The translations under genes were made by a program, and so were the position numbers. Shown here piece after piece: positions 24,852 through 34,142 of a DNA stretch of 64,000 nucleotides (positions are counted from its first letter, which is position 1; every line of letters starts with the position of its first letter). Origin of the DNA: Cryomorphaceae bacterium (lineage in GTDB: Bacteria; Bacteroidota; Bacteroidia; Flavobacteriales_D; Crocinitomicaceae); assembly GCA_027483605.1 (NCBI GenBank), contig JAIXUE010000044.1, positions 1 to 64,000 on the forward strand. The letters are read 5' to 3'. The notes below the pieces were generated by a model. It was not told where the DNA came from. It did no database searches and saw only the letters and a list, made by a program, of their open reading frames with translations.

Positions 24852-26859
24852 TGTCGTTGCGCATTTCTCTTCCTTCAGGTATCTGAAATGCTTCAAAAAA
24901 TTCAGGGCAATTTTTGAGTGGTCCGTTGACGCGATACATTCCAGGCGAGTGCGGGTCTGTAGCCAAGCGCTTTTTCATTTCGGCATCGGTATACTTGATT
25001 TTCCAAAGTTGCGCATAGGCAATAAAGAAACGCTGTGCAGGTGTGTAGCCAGCTACAAGCTCATTTGCTTTAAATTCATCTGTTCTTTTGTAAGCATAAT
25101 AAGCCATGGTAAGGCCGCCTAAGTCCGCGATGTTTTCACCCATTGTGAGCTCTGGATTGACGCAGTGGTCTTCTATGGGGCAAAAACCAGAAAAAGTAGC
25201 ACCTAAAAGTTTGGTTTTTTCTTCAAAGAGCAAGCGGTCTTCTTCAGTCCACCAGTTGGTGAAAGAGCCATCAGCGGCAAATTTACTACCCATGTCGTCA
25301 AAGCCGTGGGTAAACTCATGTCCAATGACCATTCCAATGCGTCCGTAGTTGACTGCATCCTCGAATGTCTCATCGAAAAATGGCGCTTGCATGATGCCTG
25401 CTGGAAATGCGATTTCATTGAGTAATGGATGGTAATAGGCATTGACCATATGCGCAGGCATTCCCCATTTTTCTTGGTCTACGGGTTTTCCAAGTTCAGC
25501 AAGATTTTTAGCCACACTAAATCGACTCATTTCACGGTAGTTCAGCGCATAGCGGTCGGCAAAAAAGCGGAGGCTAGAGTAATCTTCCCACTTGCTCGGG
25601 AAGCCCAATTTGCGCCCAATCGCATTGAGTTTTACGATGGCTTCTTTTTTGGTTGCATCAGACATCCAGTCGAGTTGCTCAATGCGCTCTTTGTAAACAA
25701 AAAGCAAGTTGTCAACCATCTCGTTGACGCGTTCTTGTGCAGCTTTAGAAAAATGTTTGTCGACAAAAGCTTTGCCTAAGAGTTCGCCCACTTCTAAATT
25801 CGTCATTTCTTCAATGGCTTGCTCGTAGATAGGCTGTTGTTCGCGTTTGCCAGACAACACCCCTTCGTAGAAATTGAAGTTCAAATTGACAAATGCCTCG
25901 TTGAGATGCCCTGCATAATGATTGATGACACACCATTGTAAATAACTTTTAAGTTCTTCAATAGTGACTTCTTCAAAAAGGCGAGAAAGTTTGAGGTTGA
26001 ATTCCGGATTGCTCACAATGATTGTATCTGGTATCTGACTGCCAAGCTCAGAGAGATACATTTTAAAGTTAAAGTGAGGTCCAAAGCTGCGCATTACTTC
26101 AGCAAAAGCTTGTTTGTTGTAAGTCTTTTCTGGTTCGCGCATCTCTGAAGGGCGAAGCATTGGTTGGGCAAGTTTCAGTTCAAAGTCAAATACTTTTTGT
26201 GCGGCGCTTGCTGCATCTGTGATTTGAGCAAGTGCAAATGAGGCTTCAATATGCTTGATGTACGCACTGCGGATGCTGGCGTATTTTTCGTCGTAATAGT
26301 AATCACGGTTGGGCAGGCCAATACCTCCTTGGCCAAGATAGGCGACGTTTGTGGTGACGTTTTTGAGGTCCTGGCCAACGCCGTAACCAAAAAAAGCGCC
26401 AATTCCATCTTTGTGTAAGCTTGAGACAATGCTTTGAATGCCGTCGAGGTTGTTGAGGGCTTCAATTTTTTGTAAATCTTCAAGAAGAGGTGTCAGGCCC
26501 AGTTGGTTTCTGCGCGTCATATCCGTGTAAGAAATGAAATAAGCGCCTAAAAGTTGATTTTGAGAGCCTAACTCCCCAGGATTATCGCCCGCTTCTTTGA
26601 GAATGGTAATTAACTTTTTATTGTTGGCTTGCTCAAGCTCATTAAAACTACCCCAACGAGACTCACTAGCGGGAATTTCGGTGTTGGCAATCCAGGTGCC
26701 GTTGGCAAAAAGGAAAAAGTCATCGGCCGGACTAATTGTTGAGTCGAGTGCTTTCAAGTCTATTGTTTGCAATTGAGCAGTGGATTTCTTCACTTTTGAT
26801 GTGGAGCAGCCGATCAAAATTGAACCGGTCATGACGGTGAGCAGTAAGGTTTTTTTCAT
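24826..26859 (-). CDS. M13-family (neprilysin/PepO-like) metallopeptidase lipoprotein
   Basis: The 677-aa protein has an N-terminal signal with lipobox ILIGC, so it should be lipid-anchored. The zinc motif HEFTHG (first His about 514) and the third-ligand motif ENIADLGG are both present. M13 enzymes are oligopeptidases with an enclosed active site; cargo here is unknown, perhaps nutrient peptides at the cell surface or in the periplasm. The C terminus is typical for the family (near NCPEFFEAF). Confidence 0.93.
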   Translation of the reverse strand: MKKTLLLTVMTGSILIGCSTSKVKKSTAQLQTIDLKALDSTISPADDFFLFANGTWIANTEIPASESRWGSFNELEQANNKKLITILKEAGDNPGELGSQNQLLGAYFISYTDMTRRNQLGLTPLLEDLQKIEALNNLDGIQSIVSSLHKDGIGAFFGYGVGQDLKNVTTNVAYLGQGGIGLPNRDYYYDEKYASIRSAYIKHIEASFALAQITDAASAAQKVFDFELKLAQPMLRPSEMREPEKTYNKQAFAEVMRSFGPHFNFKMYLSELGSQIPDTIIVSNPEFNLKLSRLFEEVTIEELKSYLQWCVINHYAGHLNEAFVNLNFNFYEGVLSGKREQQPIYEQAIEEMTNLEVGELLGKAFVDKHFSKAAQERVNEMVDNLLFVYKERIEQLDWMSDATKKEAIVKLNAIGRKLGFPSKWEDYSSLRFFADRYALNYREMSRFSVAKNLAELGKPVDQEKWGMPAHMVNAYYHPLLNEIAFPAGIMQAPFFDETFEDAVNYGRIGMVIGHEFTHGFDDMGSKFAADGSFTNWWTEEDRLLFEEKTKLLGATFSGFCPIEDHCVNPELTMGENIADLGGLTMAYYAYKRTDEFKANELVAGYTPAQRFFIAYAQLWKIKYTDAEMKKRLATDPHSPGMYRVNGPLKNCPEFFEAFQIPEGREMRNDIKKVARIW

Positions 26860-26882
26860 GTTCTTGTACTGAGGTAAGATTG

Positions 26883-27332
26883 CTATTTATTTCTTTCCAT
26901 ATGGATGTGAGGGATGCCGTCTTCTAAGTAGATGGCTCCTCGAGGTGCAAAGTTGTGCTTTTTGTAAAAATTTTGCAAATGCGCTTGTGCCGAAAGCACT
27001 ATTTTTTGTTTGCCAAAGTTTGTTTCTATGGTGTCAATACAATAGCGCATGAGGACATGGCCAAGTTCTTGCTTTCGATATGGTGCTGCCACAAGTACCC
27101 GACCAATAGAAATATCAGGGTATTTTTCATTTGCTGGCACAATGCGTGCGCAGGCCACGAGCGTGTTTTGGTCATGAATAAATACATGCAATGAACCTTG
27201 GTCTAGGTTATCGAGGTCTTGATAGATACAATTTTGCTCCACGACAAATACTTCGCTGCGCAATTGCAGATAGGCATACAATTGTTGTGATGTGAGGTCA
27301 TGAAAAGAATGAGTTGAAGTCTTCAAATGCAT
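26883..27332 (-). CDS. GNAT N-acetyltransferase, ElaA-like
   Basis: The 149-aa protein opens with LRSEVFVVEQNCIYQDLDNLD, the ElaA-type N-terminal segment. The acetyl-CoA-binding region is GRVLVAAPYRKQELGHVLM, followed by the C-terminal YKKHNFAPRG. The substrate is not known. It starts 15 nt after the YiiX-like gene on the same strand, so it is probably the last gene of that operon. Confidence 0.85.
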   Translation of the reverse strand: MHLKTSTHSFHDLTSQQLYAYLQLRSEVFVVEQNCIYQDLDNLDQGSLHVFIHDQNTLVACARIVPANEKYPDISIGRVLVAAPYRKQELGHVLMRYCIDTIETNFGKQKIVLSAQAHLQNFYKKHNFAPRGAIYLEDGIPHIHMERNK

Positions 27333-27347
27333 AGCAAAACTGCGGTT

Positions 27348-27938
27348 TTAATAAACCTTAAAAAGGAGTTTGGATTCGGTCAGTTGCCCTGGAGCAACCA
27401 TTGGTTCGTCGTACGGAATATTGGAGCCATAACGCTGGGCCAAAATGCGTTTAACAGTGGGGTGTTCTAAGCGAAAGGAGCCTAGCGGTAAAGGCTGACA
27501 AAGTTCTACACCAATTGCTTTGTACGCTTTGTAGGCCAATTCTGAACAGTACATTTCTTTTTCAGACCAATTGAATCCGAGGTCGTAATGCTTGTCGAGT
27601 TGTGCTCTTAAATAGCCTTTCATTGTCTCGAGCTCTGTTGCAGAAAGTGTTTTGTCTTTGAGTCGGTAAACAGCATAATGGCTTTTTTCACCACTGGCAA
27701 TCCATTGATCGAGTTTGCGCACGCCAACGGGCTCTATTGCTTCAAAAACATAGGCCTCGCCATTCAGGTGAAAAATAATACCGCAATGTGAATAATAGGA
27801 ATTGGTGGCTAGCTGAACAGCGGTACTCTGCGAGCTGACACTGTGCTGAAAAATCAAATCGCCGTCTTTAAAAGTTTGTGCGAGGCTAAGTGAGCAAATA
27901 ATAAAGGCGAACGAAAGGAAATATACACGCATAGTCAT
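27348..27938 (-). CDS. YiiX/YebB-like NlpC/P60-type cysteine hydrolase, secreted
   Basis: The protein is 196 aa from the ATG at 27938 (MTMRVYFLSF), 2 nt after the upstream stop. A second ATG at 27932 is possible. A signal peptide ends near LSLAQ. The core shows GDLIFQHSV, SYYSHCGIIF with the likely catalytic His, and EMYCSELAYKAY with the likely Cys, the permuted order of the YiiX group. Family members may cleave peptidoglycan peptides or lipid esters. The gene is coupled to the VWA-type membrane protein upstream. Confidence 0.8.
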   Translation of the reverse strand: MTMRVYFLSFAFIICSLSLAQTFKDGDLIFQHSVSSQSTAVQLATNSYYSHCGIIFHLNGEAYVFEAIEPVGVRKLDQWIASGEKSHYAVYRLKDKTLSATELETMKGYLRAQLDKHYDLGFNWSEKEMYCSELAYKAYKAIGVELCQPLPLGSFRLEHPTVKRILAQRYGSNIPYDEPMVAPGQLTESKLLFKVY

Positions 27939-27940
27939 GA

Positions 27941-30022
27941 TCAATAAGAACCGTGGTATCTTCTCAAAAACCATTCCGCAATGAGCAAGACACTGAGCAG
28001 TAAAAACAGCAGGAGGTAGTCCAGTAAGGGATCGAACTGATGGGTTTCTGTTCTCAGCGCAACTAGATCTTCGCTTTTTTCGAGCTGTGAGATCAGCTTT
28101 TGGTAGTCTTTGATGTCAAAAACTTTGGCGTCTGTCTGGGCTGCTAATTGATAAAGTGTGCTGTGTCGGGCAGCTGATTCCAGTTGTTCAAGGTCGATAT
28201 CTTCGACGATAAAAGCGCCAGTCTTGAGGTATTTTTTTTGATTGTGGACGGTGCTCGCTTTCCAATAGTATCGACCTGGTTTCAGGCGTCCAAGTTGCTG
28301 TTGATAAAATGCACCTTTTGTTGCAAAACTGCCTTTACGTGTTTTTTTGTGTTCGTAATCGAGTTCCCAACTGATTTTTGGGCTTGAAATGGCTTGCATG
28401 GCTTCGTTATAGAAGCTGGCATTGAGAATGCAGTTGTCAGCAGTGCTGAGTTTTTTGGGGGCTTGTACGCGCAAGCCGTTACCTTCTTTTTTGACCAGTA
28501 AATATGAACAGATTTCACCTGCAAATGCATCAAACGCTTCGTGATTTTGTTTTTTAAGGTAACAAACCATTCGCCAACGCCACAAACCTTCCCCAAGCAA
28601 TACGGCATGTCTTTGTTGGTCTTTTTCATTAAAACTGAGCAAGGGGCTGTCTTTTTGCAGCTTGCCAATGCGCTGCGTGAATAAAATTTGTGTACCAGCA
28701 TTGGCTTTCGCTTCTCCAAAACGCTTGGTAAGTGGGGGTAGAAAAGGGGTGAGGCTTAGCCACTCTGGATGCGGTGCGTAGAGCGCAAAGCTGGTGTTGG
28801 CTTGCGCTTGAATTTCCTCAAGTTGCTGGCGCAGTTCGAGTTGCAAACCAAGTTGTAATTTTGCAGCAGTTTGCTGATCGGTTTGCGAGCCAAGTATATA
28901 CCAAACGGGAATTTTTTTAGTTTGTGCTGTTTCAAAGAGGCTTTTGGCAAAGTTTTTTCCTGGGTCGTGCCAGACAATTAGATCAATACTTTTGAGAGGA
29001 ATTTCTTTGAGCTGAGCAGCATGCGCAACGACTACTTCGTAATTTTCATTTCCTGACAACGCTTGCTGTAAGGCGGCAATGTCTGGGTGAGGTGCATGGC
29101 TGTATAAGAGAATCTTGCTGCGACTGTCAATGACTTCGATGTAAATAGTTCGGCTATTGTTTTGATAAGAAAACTCACCTTTTCTTTTCTCGATAACGAC
29201 TTTGTACTCGTGAATTCCAGGTTTTTTGGCCTTGAGTTCAAAGGAAAGAGTGGCTTGAGCACTTCTTTGTTTATTGAATTGCGTGTTTTGAGTCGCTACT
29301 TTTTTACCATCTTCATACAAGCTGACACGGATGTTTTGGCCGGGAAAACGCTGGGCTTCTAAATCGACTTCTAAGGTGAAGTTGTTGTTTAAAAATGCAA
29401 GTTCATTATAGGCAATGTTGGTTAGGACAAGATCTCTTTTAAGAGTGGTATCTCCGACGGCCAAGCTGTAAACCGCAGTAAGTGGTAGATTTTCTGCGTT
29501 GTACATGGGATGAGCCCCCGTATTGTAGTTGCCGTCGGACACCAGCACCACCGCACCTAAATTACGGTTTAAAAATTGGTTTGCAGCTTGTTCAAAAGGC
29601 AGCTCCATGTTGGTTTGATCCGCCGTAAAGCCTTTGTTTGGTACTTGAAGGTTTTTTCCGAAATCCCAGGTTTGGAGTTCAAAACGAGCACCTAGTTTTT
29701 CATTTACTTTATTTTGATACGCTGCGATTTGTTTTTCTAAAGCGGCACTTTCCTTGTAGTTGTTCATCGAGGAAGAGCGGTCAATGAGCGTCAGGATAAC
29801 TGGTTTTTCAGTTTCAAAATGCGTTTGCTCTAAAAGCAGGCCTAAAAGCAGTATTCCTAGTAAAGAAAAGCTCGAGGTCCTAAGAATTAAAAGTATGTAC
29901 TTAAGGTATTTAGATTTGGTTTTTATCCAGGTTTCATTGCGGTAAAAAAGGTGACTCAATGCGGCCGAAAGCAAAACAATCGGCAGGATCCACCATAAAG
30001 AATAAGAAGATAGCAAATGCAT
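27941..30022 (-). CDS. Membrane protein with VWA-like domain
   Basis: The protein is 693 aa from the ATG at 30022 (MHLLSSYSLWW). The five-codon longer start at 30037 lies upstream of the -7 box. Two N-terminal membrane segments precede a von Willebrand A-like region beginning ILTLIDRSSSMNNY (a MIDAS-like DxSxS) with a later VLVSDGNYNTGA. A long beta-rich periplasmic region follows, with a final membrane helix near LLDYLLLFLLLSVLLIAEWF. Such proteins are common and poorly characterised in Bacteroidota and resemble BatA/BatB topology. It is the first gene of the operon with YiiX and GNAT. Confidence 0.78.
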   Translation of the reverse strand: MHLLSSYSLWWILPIVLLSAALSHLFYRNETWIKTKSKYLKYILLILRTSSFSLLGILLLGLLLEQTHFETEKPVILTLIDRSSSMNNYKESAALEKQIAAYQNKVNEKLGARFELQTWDFGKNLQVPNKGFTADQTNMELPFEQAANQFLNRNLGAVVLVSDGNYNTGAHPMYNAENLPLTAVYSLAVGDTTLKRDLVLTNIAYNELAFLNNNFTLEVDLEAQRFPGQNIRVSLYEDGKKVATQNTQFNKQRSAQATLSFELKAKKPGIHEYKVVIEKRKGEFSYQNNSRTIYIEVIDSRSKILLYSHAPHPDIAALQQALSGNENYEVVVAHAAQLKEIPLKSIDLIVWHDPGKNFAKSLFETAQTKKIPVWYILGSQTDQQTAAKLQLGLQLELRQQLEEIQAQANTSFALYAPHPEWLSLTPFLPPLTKRFGEAKANAGTQILFTQRIGKLQKDSPLLSFNEKDQQRHAVLLGEGLWRWRMVCYLKKQNHEAFDAFAGEICSYLLVKKEGNGLRVQAPKKLSTADNCILNASFYNEAMQAISSPKISWELDYEHKKTRKGSFATKGAFYQQQLGRLKPGRYYWKASTVHNQKKYLKTGAFIVEDIDLEQLESAARHSTLYQLAAQTDAKVFDIKDYQKLISQLEKSEDLVALRTETHQFDPLLDYLLLFLLLSVLLIAEWFLRRYHGSY

Positions 30023-30026
30023 AAGC

Positions 30027-30034
30027 CAAAAATA
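30027..30034 (-). promoter_or_regulatory. -7 box of the VWA membrane protein gene, predicted leaderless
   Basis: TATTTTTG on the minus strand is followed by GCTT and then the ATG at 30022. The exact 4-nt spacing matches that at rarA and ppx/gppA, and supports the shorter start. Confidence 0.55.
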
Positions 30035-30048
30035 CATACATTTTTACT

Positions 30049-30056
30049 TAAATTCG
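30049..30056 (+). promoter_or_regulatory. -7 box of the thiolase gene
   Basis: TAAATTCG, a one-base variant of TAnnTTTG, lies 19 nt before the thiolase ATG, back to back with the divergent VWA promoter. Confidence 0.4.
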
Positions 30057-30075
30057 TGGCTCAAAAACAATCAAC

Positions 30076-31254
30076 ATGTCAAAAACTGTTTATATCCTCT
30101 CCGCTGCTCGCACGCCAATGGGCTCATTCATGGGCGCTTTTTCAGGTGTTACTGCAACCCAACTTGGCGCTGCTGCCATCCAAGGTGCACTTCAAAAAGC
30201 GCAATTAGATCCGTCTTTAGTAGATGAAGTTTTTATGGGTAACGTCCTACAAGCGGGTGTAGGTCAGGCGCCAGCGCGTCAGGCCGCTTTAGCTGCTGGC
30301 TTAGGTAAAAATGTTCCTTGTACAACTGTCAATAAAGTGTGTGCGTCAGGCATGAAGTCAATTATGCTCGGTGCTCAGAGCATCCTTGCAGGAGACAACC
30401 ATGTTGTGGTTGTCGGTGGTATGGAAAACATGTCTCAAACACCACATTACTTAGATGGCCGAAACGGTACTAAATTCGGCAATATCTCGATGCTAGACGG
30501 CATCACCAAAGATGGTTTGTTAGACGTTTATAATAAGGTGCCGATGGGCAACTGTGCGGAGTTGTGTGCAACTAAATATGAAATCACACGCGAAGATCAA
30601 GACGCATTCGCCATCACTTCTTACAAGCGTGCTGCTGCTGCTTGGCAGGAGGGGCGTTTTGCAGATGAAGTGGTTGGGGTGTCAGTACCGCAGCGAAAAG
30701 GCGATCCAATCATGGTACTTGAAGACGAAGAATACAAAAATGTTTTTTTAGATAAAATTCCTGCTTTGCGACCGGCTTTTGACAAAGAAGGAACTATTAC
30801 AGCAGCCAACGCTTCTACAATCAACGACGGCGCCTCAGCGCTTATCCTTGTTTCTGAAGAAGCTGTAGCAAAGTACAATCTAAAGCCAATGGCTAAAATT
30901 GTATCTTATGCCGATGCTGCGCAAGAACCTGAATGGTTCACCACTGCGCCTTCTTTGGCAATACCAAAAGCGCTTGATAAAGCGGGTCTTGCTATTTCTG
31001 ATATCGATTACTGGGAGCTCAATCAAGCATTTTCAGTGGTAGGTTTGGCCAATATCAAAATCTTGGGCCTAGACCCAGCAAAAGTAGATGTCAACGGTGG
31101 CGCGGTAGCGCTTGGTCACCCACTTGGTAATTCCGGATCGCGCATCATCGTTACACTACTCAACGTGCTCAAGCAAAATGGTGCCAAGCGCGGCGCAGCC
31201 GGAATTTGTAACGGCGGCGGGGGAGCATCAGCAATGGTGGTAGAGCTCTTGTAA
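30076..31254 (+). CDS. Acetyl-CoA C-acetyltransferase (thiolase)
   Basis: The 392-aa protein has all three thiolase residues: the nucleophile Cys89 in NKVCASGMKS, His348 in ALGHPLGNSG, and Cys378 in ICNGGGGA. It interconverts two acetyl-CoA and acetoacetyl-CoA, either degrading acetoacetate or starting C4 synthesis. Acetoacetate is a product of fumarylacetoacetase encoded elsewhere in the window. It is monocistronic with its own terminator. Confidence 0.93.
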   Translation: MSKTVYILSAARTPMGSFMGAFSGVTATQLGAAAIQGALQKAQLDPSLVDEVFMGNVLQAGVGQAPARQAALAAGLGKNVPCTTVNKVCASGMKSIMLGAQSILAGDNHVVVVGGMENMSQTPHYLDGRNGTKFGNISMLDGITKDGLLDVYNKVPMGNCAELCATKYEITREDQDAFAITSYKRAAAAWQEGRFADEVVGVSVPQRKGDPIMVLEDEEYKNVFLDKIPALRPAFDKEGTITAANASTINDGASALILVSEEAVAKYNLKPMAKIVSYADAAQEPEWFTTAPSLAIPKALDKAGLAISDIDYWELNQAFSVVGLANIKILGLDPAKVDVNGGAVALGHPLGNSGSRIIVTLLNVLKQNGAKRGAAGICNGGGGASAMVVELL

Positions 31255-31275
31255 ATAGCTTTCAATATATTTTAC

Positions 31276-31310
31276 AAAGCACGGTTTGATTTCAAGCCGT
31301 GCTTTTTTTT
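31276..31310 (+). terminator. Rho-independent terminator of the thiolase gene
   Basis: Stem AAAGCACGG (31276-31284) / CCGTGCTTT (31297-31305), extended by a few inner pairs, followed by a T-run to 31310. The T-run continues into a TATATTTA sequence just before the GH92 start. Confidence 0.88.
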
Positions 31311-31320
31311 ATATTTAACG

Positions 31321-33627
31321 ATGCGTTTGTTTTCCTTTTTTAGCCTTGCTTTCAACGTTTTCTTCAGCATGGCGCAGCAAGATCTCCATCTTTTCGTCAG
31401 GCCTTTTATCGGAACTGCTGAGGCTGGGCATACCTTTCCTGGGGCTACTGTTCCGTTTGGAGCGGTCCAGTTGAGCCCCGACACAGACACTATTCCATTC
31501 GCAATTGATGGAAAGTACCAGCCTGAAGTCTATCGTTATTGCGCGGGTTATCAGTACAAAGATTCAAGTATTGTTGGTTTTTCGCACACGCATTTCAGCG
31601 GAACAGGCCACTCCGATTTGGGCGATATTTTGATCATGCCAAATCGCGGCGTGGTTCAATGGAATCCGGGAACGGCGCAAGCGCCCGAAAAAGGCTACCG
31701 TTCTGTTTATCATCATGACGAGCAAGCGCAACCCGGTTACTATGGTGTGCACTTAGATGAAGTGGGGGTCGATGTCGAACTAACGACTACCAAACGCGTG
31801 GGAGTTCACCGATACCGACTTCAGGAGGGCAATCCGGCGCATTTTATGCTCGACCTCACTCATGGTATATATAACTATGAGGGCAAAAACGTTTGGTGCT
31901 TTTTACGCGTAGAAAACGATACGCTGTTAACCGGGTACAAACAAACTAACGGCTGGGGCAGAACCCGAACCATCTATTTTGCAATTGCCTTATCAGTTCC
32001 TTTGTCTAGTTATCAAATAAAAGACTTTAAGCCAAGTATATACAAAGGTTTCTGGCGAAAATTTGACACCGAACATCAGTTTGCCGAAGGGGCAGGCGAG
32101 GGGCTGAAAGCGGCTTTGTTTTTTGGCGAGGCCAAAGAGATAGAATTTAGGGTGGCGCTCTCGGGTGTTTCCATTGAAGGTGCCCTCGGAAACCTAATTG
32201 CCGAGGCTCCAAATACAGGATTCGACACTTATAGAGCAGCAGCGGCAAAAGAATGGGACAACGCCTTTTCAATCATCAAAGACGTTTCTTTTCTTCATTA
32301 CCAAGATCAAATTACATTTTACACCGCATGGTACCATAGTTTGATTGGATCTACGCTTTTTATGGACGTAGATTCGAGTTACCGAGGTTTGGATCAACGC
32401 ATTCACAAAGCCGATGGCTTTAGCAATTACACTACCTTTTCTTTATGGGATACCTATCGAGCTGAACAGCCTTTTTTAAATCTGTTTTACCCCAAGGTAA
32501 ATGCCGACATGATCGAATCAATGCAGCAGCATTATTTCCAAAGTGTGCATCATATGCTGCCTGTTTGGTCACATTACGCCAATGAAAATTGGTGCATGAT
32601 CGGCTATCATGCTGTAGCGGTATTGGCAGATGCAGTGGTAAAGCAAAATCCCTATTTGCGAGATCCCGAACGATTTTTGTGGTCTGCAGTTGAGACTTCC
32701 AACCAACGCTTCTACGAAGGTCTTGGCGCTTATCTCGACTTAGGATACGTACCAGAAGATCAAAGCGGTAGCGCTGTTTCTAAAACTTTAGAATATGCCT
32801 ATGACGACTGGTGTATTGCACAAATGGCCACTGTTTTTAAAAAGGATAGTGTGGCAGAGCAATACAACAAGCGCGCACAAAATTTTCAAAACGTTTTTGA
32901 TGTGCAGTCTGGTTTCATGCGTCCTCGGCTTACTAATGGTAGCTTCAAAACACCTTTTGACCCACTAGACACGCACGGTCAAGGATTTATTGAAGGAAAC
33001 GCCTGGAATTATAGTTTTTATGTTCCCCAAGCACCGCAAACGTTGATCGAACTCATGGGGGGTGAGGCGCGTTTTGTGGCGCATTTGGATTCGCTATTCA
33101 CGATGTCGCTCCCCGATCGTTATTTTGCAAATACGGAAGATATCATGCGTTCGGGCATCATTGGTAATTATGTTCATGGCAATGAACCTTCTCATCATAT
33201 ACCTTACTTCTACAATTTTACGACTCAACCCTGGAAGACCCAAGCCGCCACCCGTATGATACTCCGCAAGCAATATAGCTTGAATTCAGAGGGAATGGGT
33301 GGCAACGATGACTGCGGTCAAATGAGCGCTTGGTATTTATTTTCTGCGTTGGGCTTGTATCCGTTTGCGCCGGGCTCGCCAGATTATGCGCTCACGACGC
33401 CATTGGTCAAAGAAGCTACATTAGTACTCGATCAAGAACGAACTTTGCATATTGTCACTGAAAACAATTCAGATCAAAATGTCTATATTCAAGCTGTATT
33501 GTGGAATGGCAAACGTCTTTTTAAACCATTTATTTCGCATCTCGACCTCATGCAAGGTGGAGAGCTCCGTTTTGTTTTGGGCTCCAAGCCCTCCAAAAAA
33601 GCTTTTGTTGTGCCTAAAACAAAATAA
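31321..33627 (+). CDS. GH92 family glycoside hydrolase (alpha-mannosidase type)
   Basis: The 768-aa protein has the signal peptide MRLFSFFSLAFNVFFSMAQ. GH92 landmarks include FIGTAEAGHTFPGATVPFG at the start, TTFSLWDTYRAEQP, EGNAWNYSFYVPQ, and the catalytic-domain signature GNDDCGQMSAWY near residue 660. GH92 enzymes are calcium-dependent exo-alpha-mannosidases acting on N-glycan or fungal mannan in the periplasm. No SusC/SusD pair lies nearby, so it is a stand-alone gene rather than part of a polysaccharide utilisation locus. The SRPBCC gene begins 21 nt after it. Confidence 0.93.
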   Translation: MRLFSFFSLAFNVFFSMAQQDLHLFVRPFIGTAEAGHTFPGATVPFGAVQLSPDTDTIPFAIDGKYQPEVYRYCAGYQYKDSSIVGFSHTHFSGTGHSDLGDILIMPNRGVVQWNPGTAQAPEKGYRSVYHHDEQAQPGYYGVHLDEVGVDVELTTTKRVGVHRYRLQEGNPAHFMLDLTHGIYNYEGKNVWCFLRVENDTLLTGYKQTNGWGRTRTIYFAIALSVPLSSYQIKDFKPSIYKGFWRKFDTEHQFAEGAGEGLKAALFFGEAKEIEFRVALSGVSIEGALGNLIAEAPNTGFDTYRAAAAKEWDNAFSIIKDVSFLHYQDQITFYTAWYHSLIGSTLFMDVDSSYRGLDQRIHKADGFSNYTTFSLWDTYRAEQPFLNLFYPKVNADMIESMQQHYFQSVHHMLPVWSHYANENWCMIGYHAVAVLADAVVKQNPYLRDPERFLWSAVETSNQRFYEGLGAYLDLGYVPEDQSGSAVSKTLEYAYDDWCIAQMATVFKKDSVAEQYNKRAQNFQNVFDVQSGFMRPRLTNGSFKTPFDPLDTHGQGFIEGNAWNYSFYVPQAPQTLIELMGGEARFVAHLDSLFTMSLPDRYFANTEDIMRSGIIGNYVHGNEPSHHIPYFYNFTTQPWKTQAATRMILRKQYSLNSEGMGGNDDCGQMSAWYLFSALGLYPFAPGSPDYALTTPLVKEATLVLDQERTLHIVTENNSDQNVYIQAVLWNGKRLFKPFISHLDLMQGGELRFVLGSKPSKKAFVVPKTK

Positions 33628-33648
33628 AGCCAAGCGTGTTTTAAAAAC

Positions 33649-34098
33649 ATGTATCAACTCAAGCGCACGCAATTTATCAAGGCAGATTTACAGACCTGCT
33701 GGGACTTCTTTTCTTCTCCCCACAACTTAAAAGAAATCACACCGCCCTCTATGGGTTTTGTCGTGAAGTCCGATGTACCACAAAAAATGTATGAAGGTCT
33801 CATGATTGCCTATACTGTTAAACCGTTGGCAGGTATTCCTTTAGGTTGGGTGACCGAAATCAAAACTGTTAAGGACCTTTCTTTTTTTGTGGACGAACAA
33901 CGCGTAGGGCCTTACAAAGTCTGGCACCACGAACACCATTTCAAAGCAGTAGCTGGCGGTGTGGAAATGACTGATATTGTTACTTATGTTTTACCATTTG
34001 GCATTTTAGGCAAACTCGCGCACCCATGGTTGGTAAAGCCAAAGTTGGAGCAAATATTTTCATATCGCTTTAAGAAAGTCGATGAGCTCTTTGGGTAA
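33649..34098 (+). CDS. SRPBCC-fold protein
   Basis: The 149-aa START/Bet v1-like protein has the pattern FIKADLQTCWDFFSSPHNLKEITPP at the N terminus and a final amphipathic helix, as in cyclase/dehydrase and YfcH-type SRPBCC families. These bind lipids or other hydrophobic ligands. No signal peptide. Function unknown. It lies between GH92 and the ABC transporter operon. Confidence 0.75.
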   Translation: MYQLKRTQFIKADLQTCWDFFSSPHNLKEITPPSMGFVVKSDVPQKMYEGLMIAYTVKPLAGIPLGWVTEIKTVKDLSFFVDEQRVGPYKVWHHEHHFKAVAGGVEMTDIVTYVLPFGILGKLAHPWLVKPKLEQIFSYRFKKVDELFG

Positions 34099-34142
34099 CT
34101 TCAGTTGCTCAAGACCCAAACTATTTATTGTAACTTGTCCCC

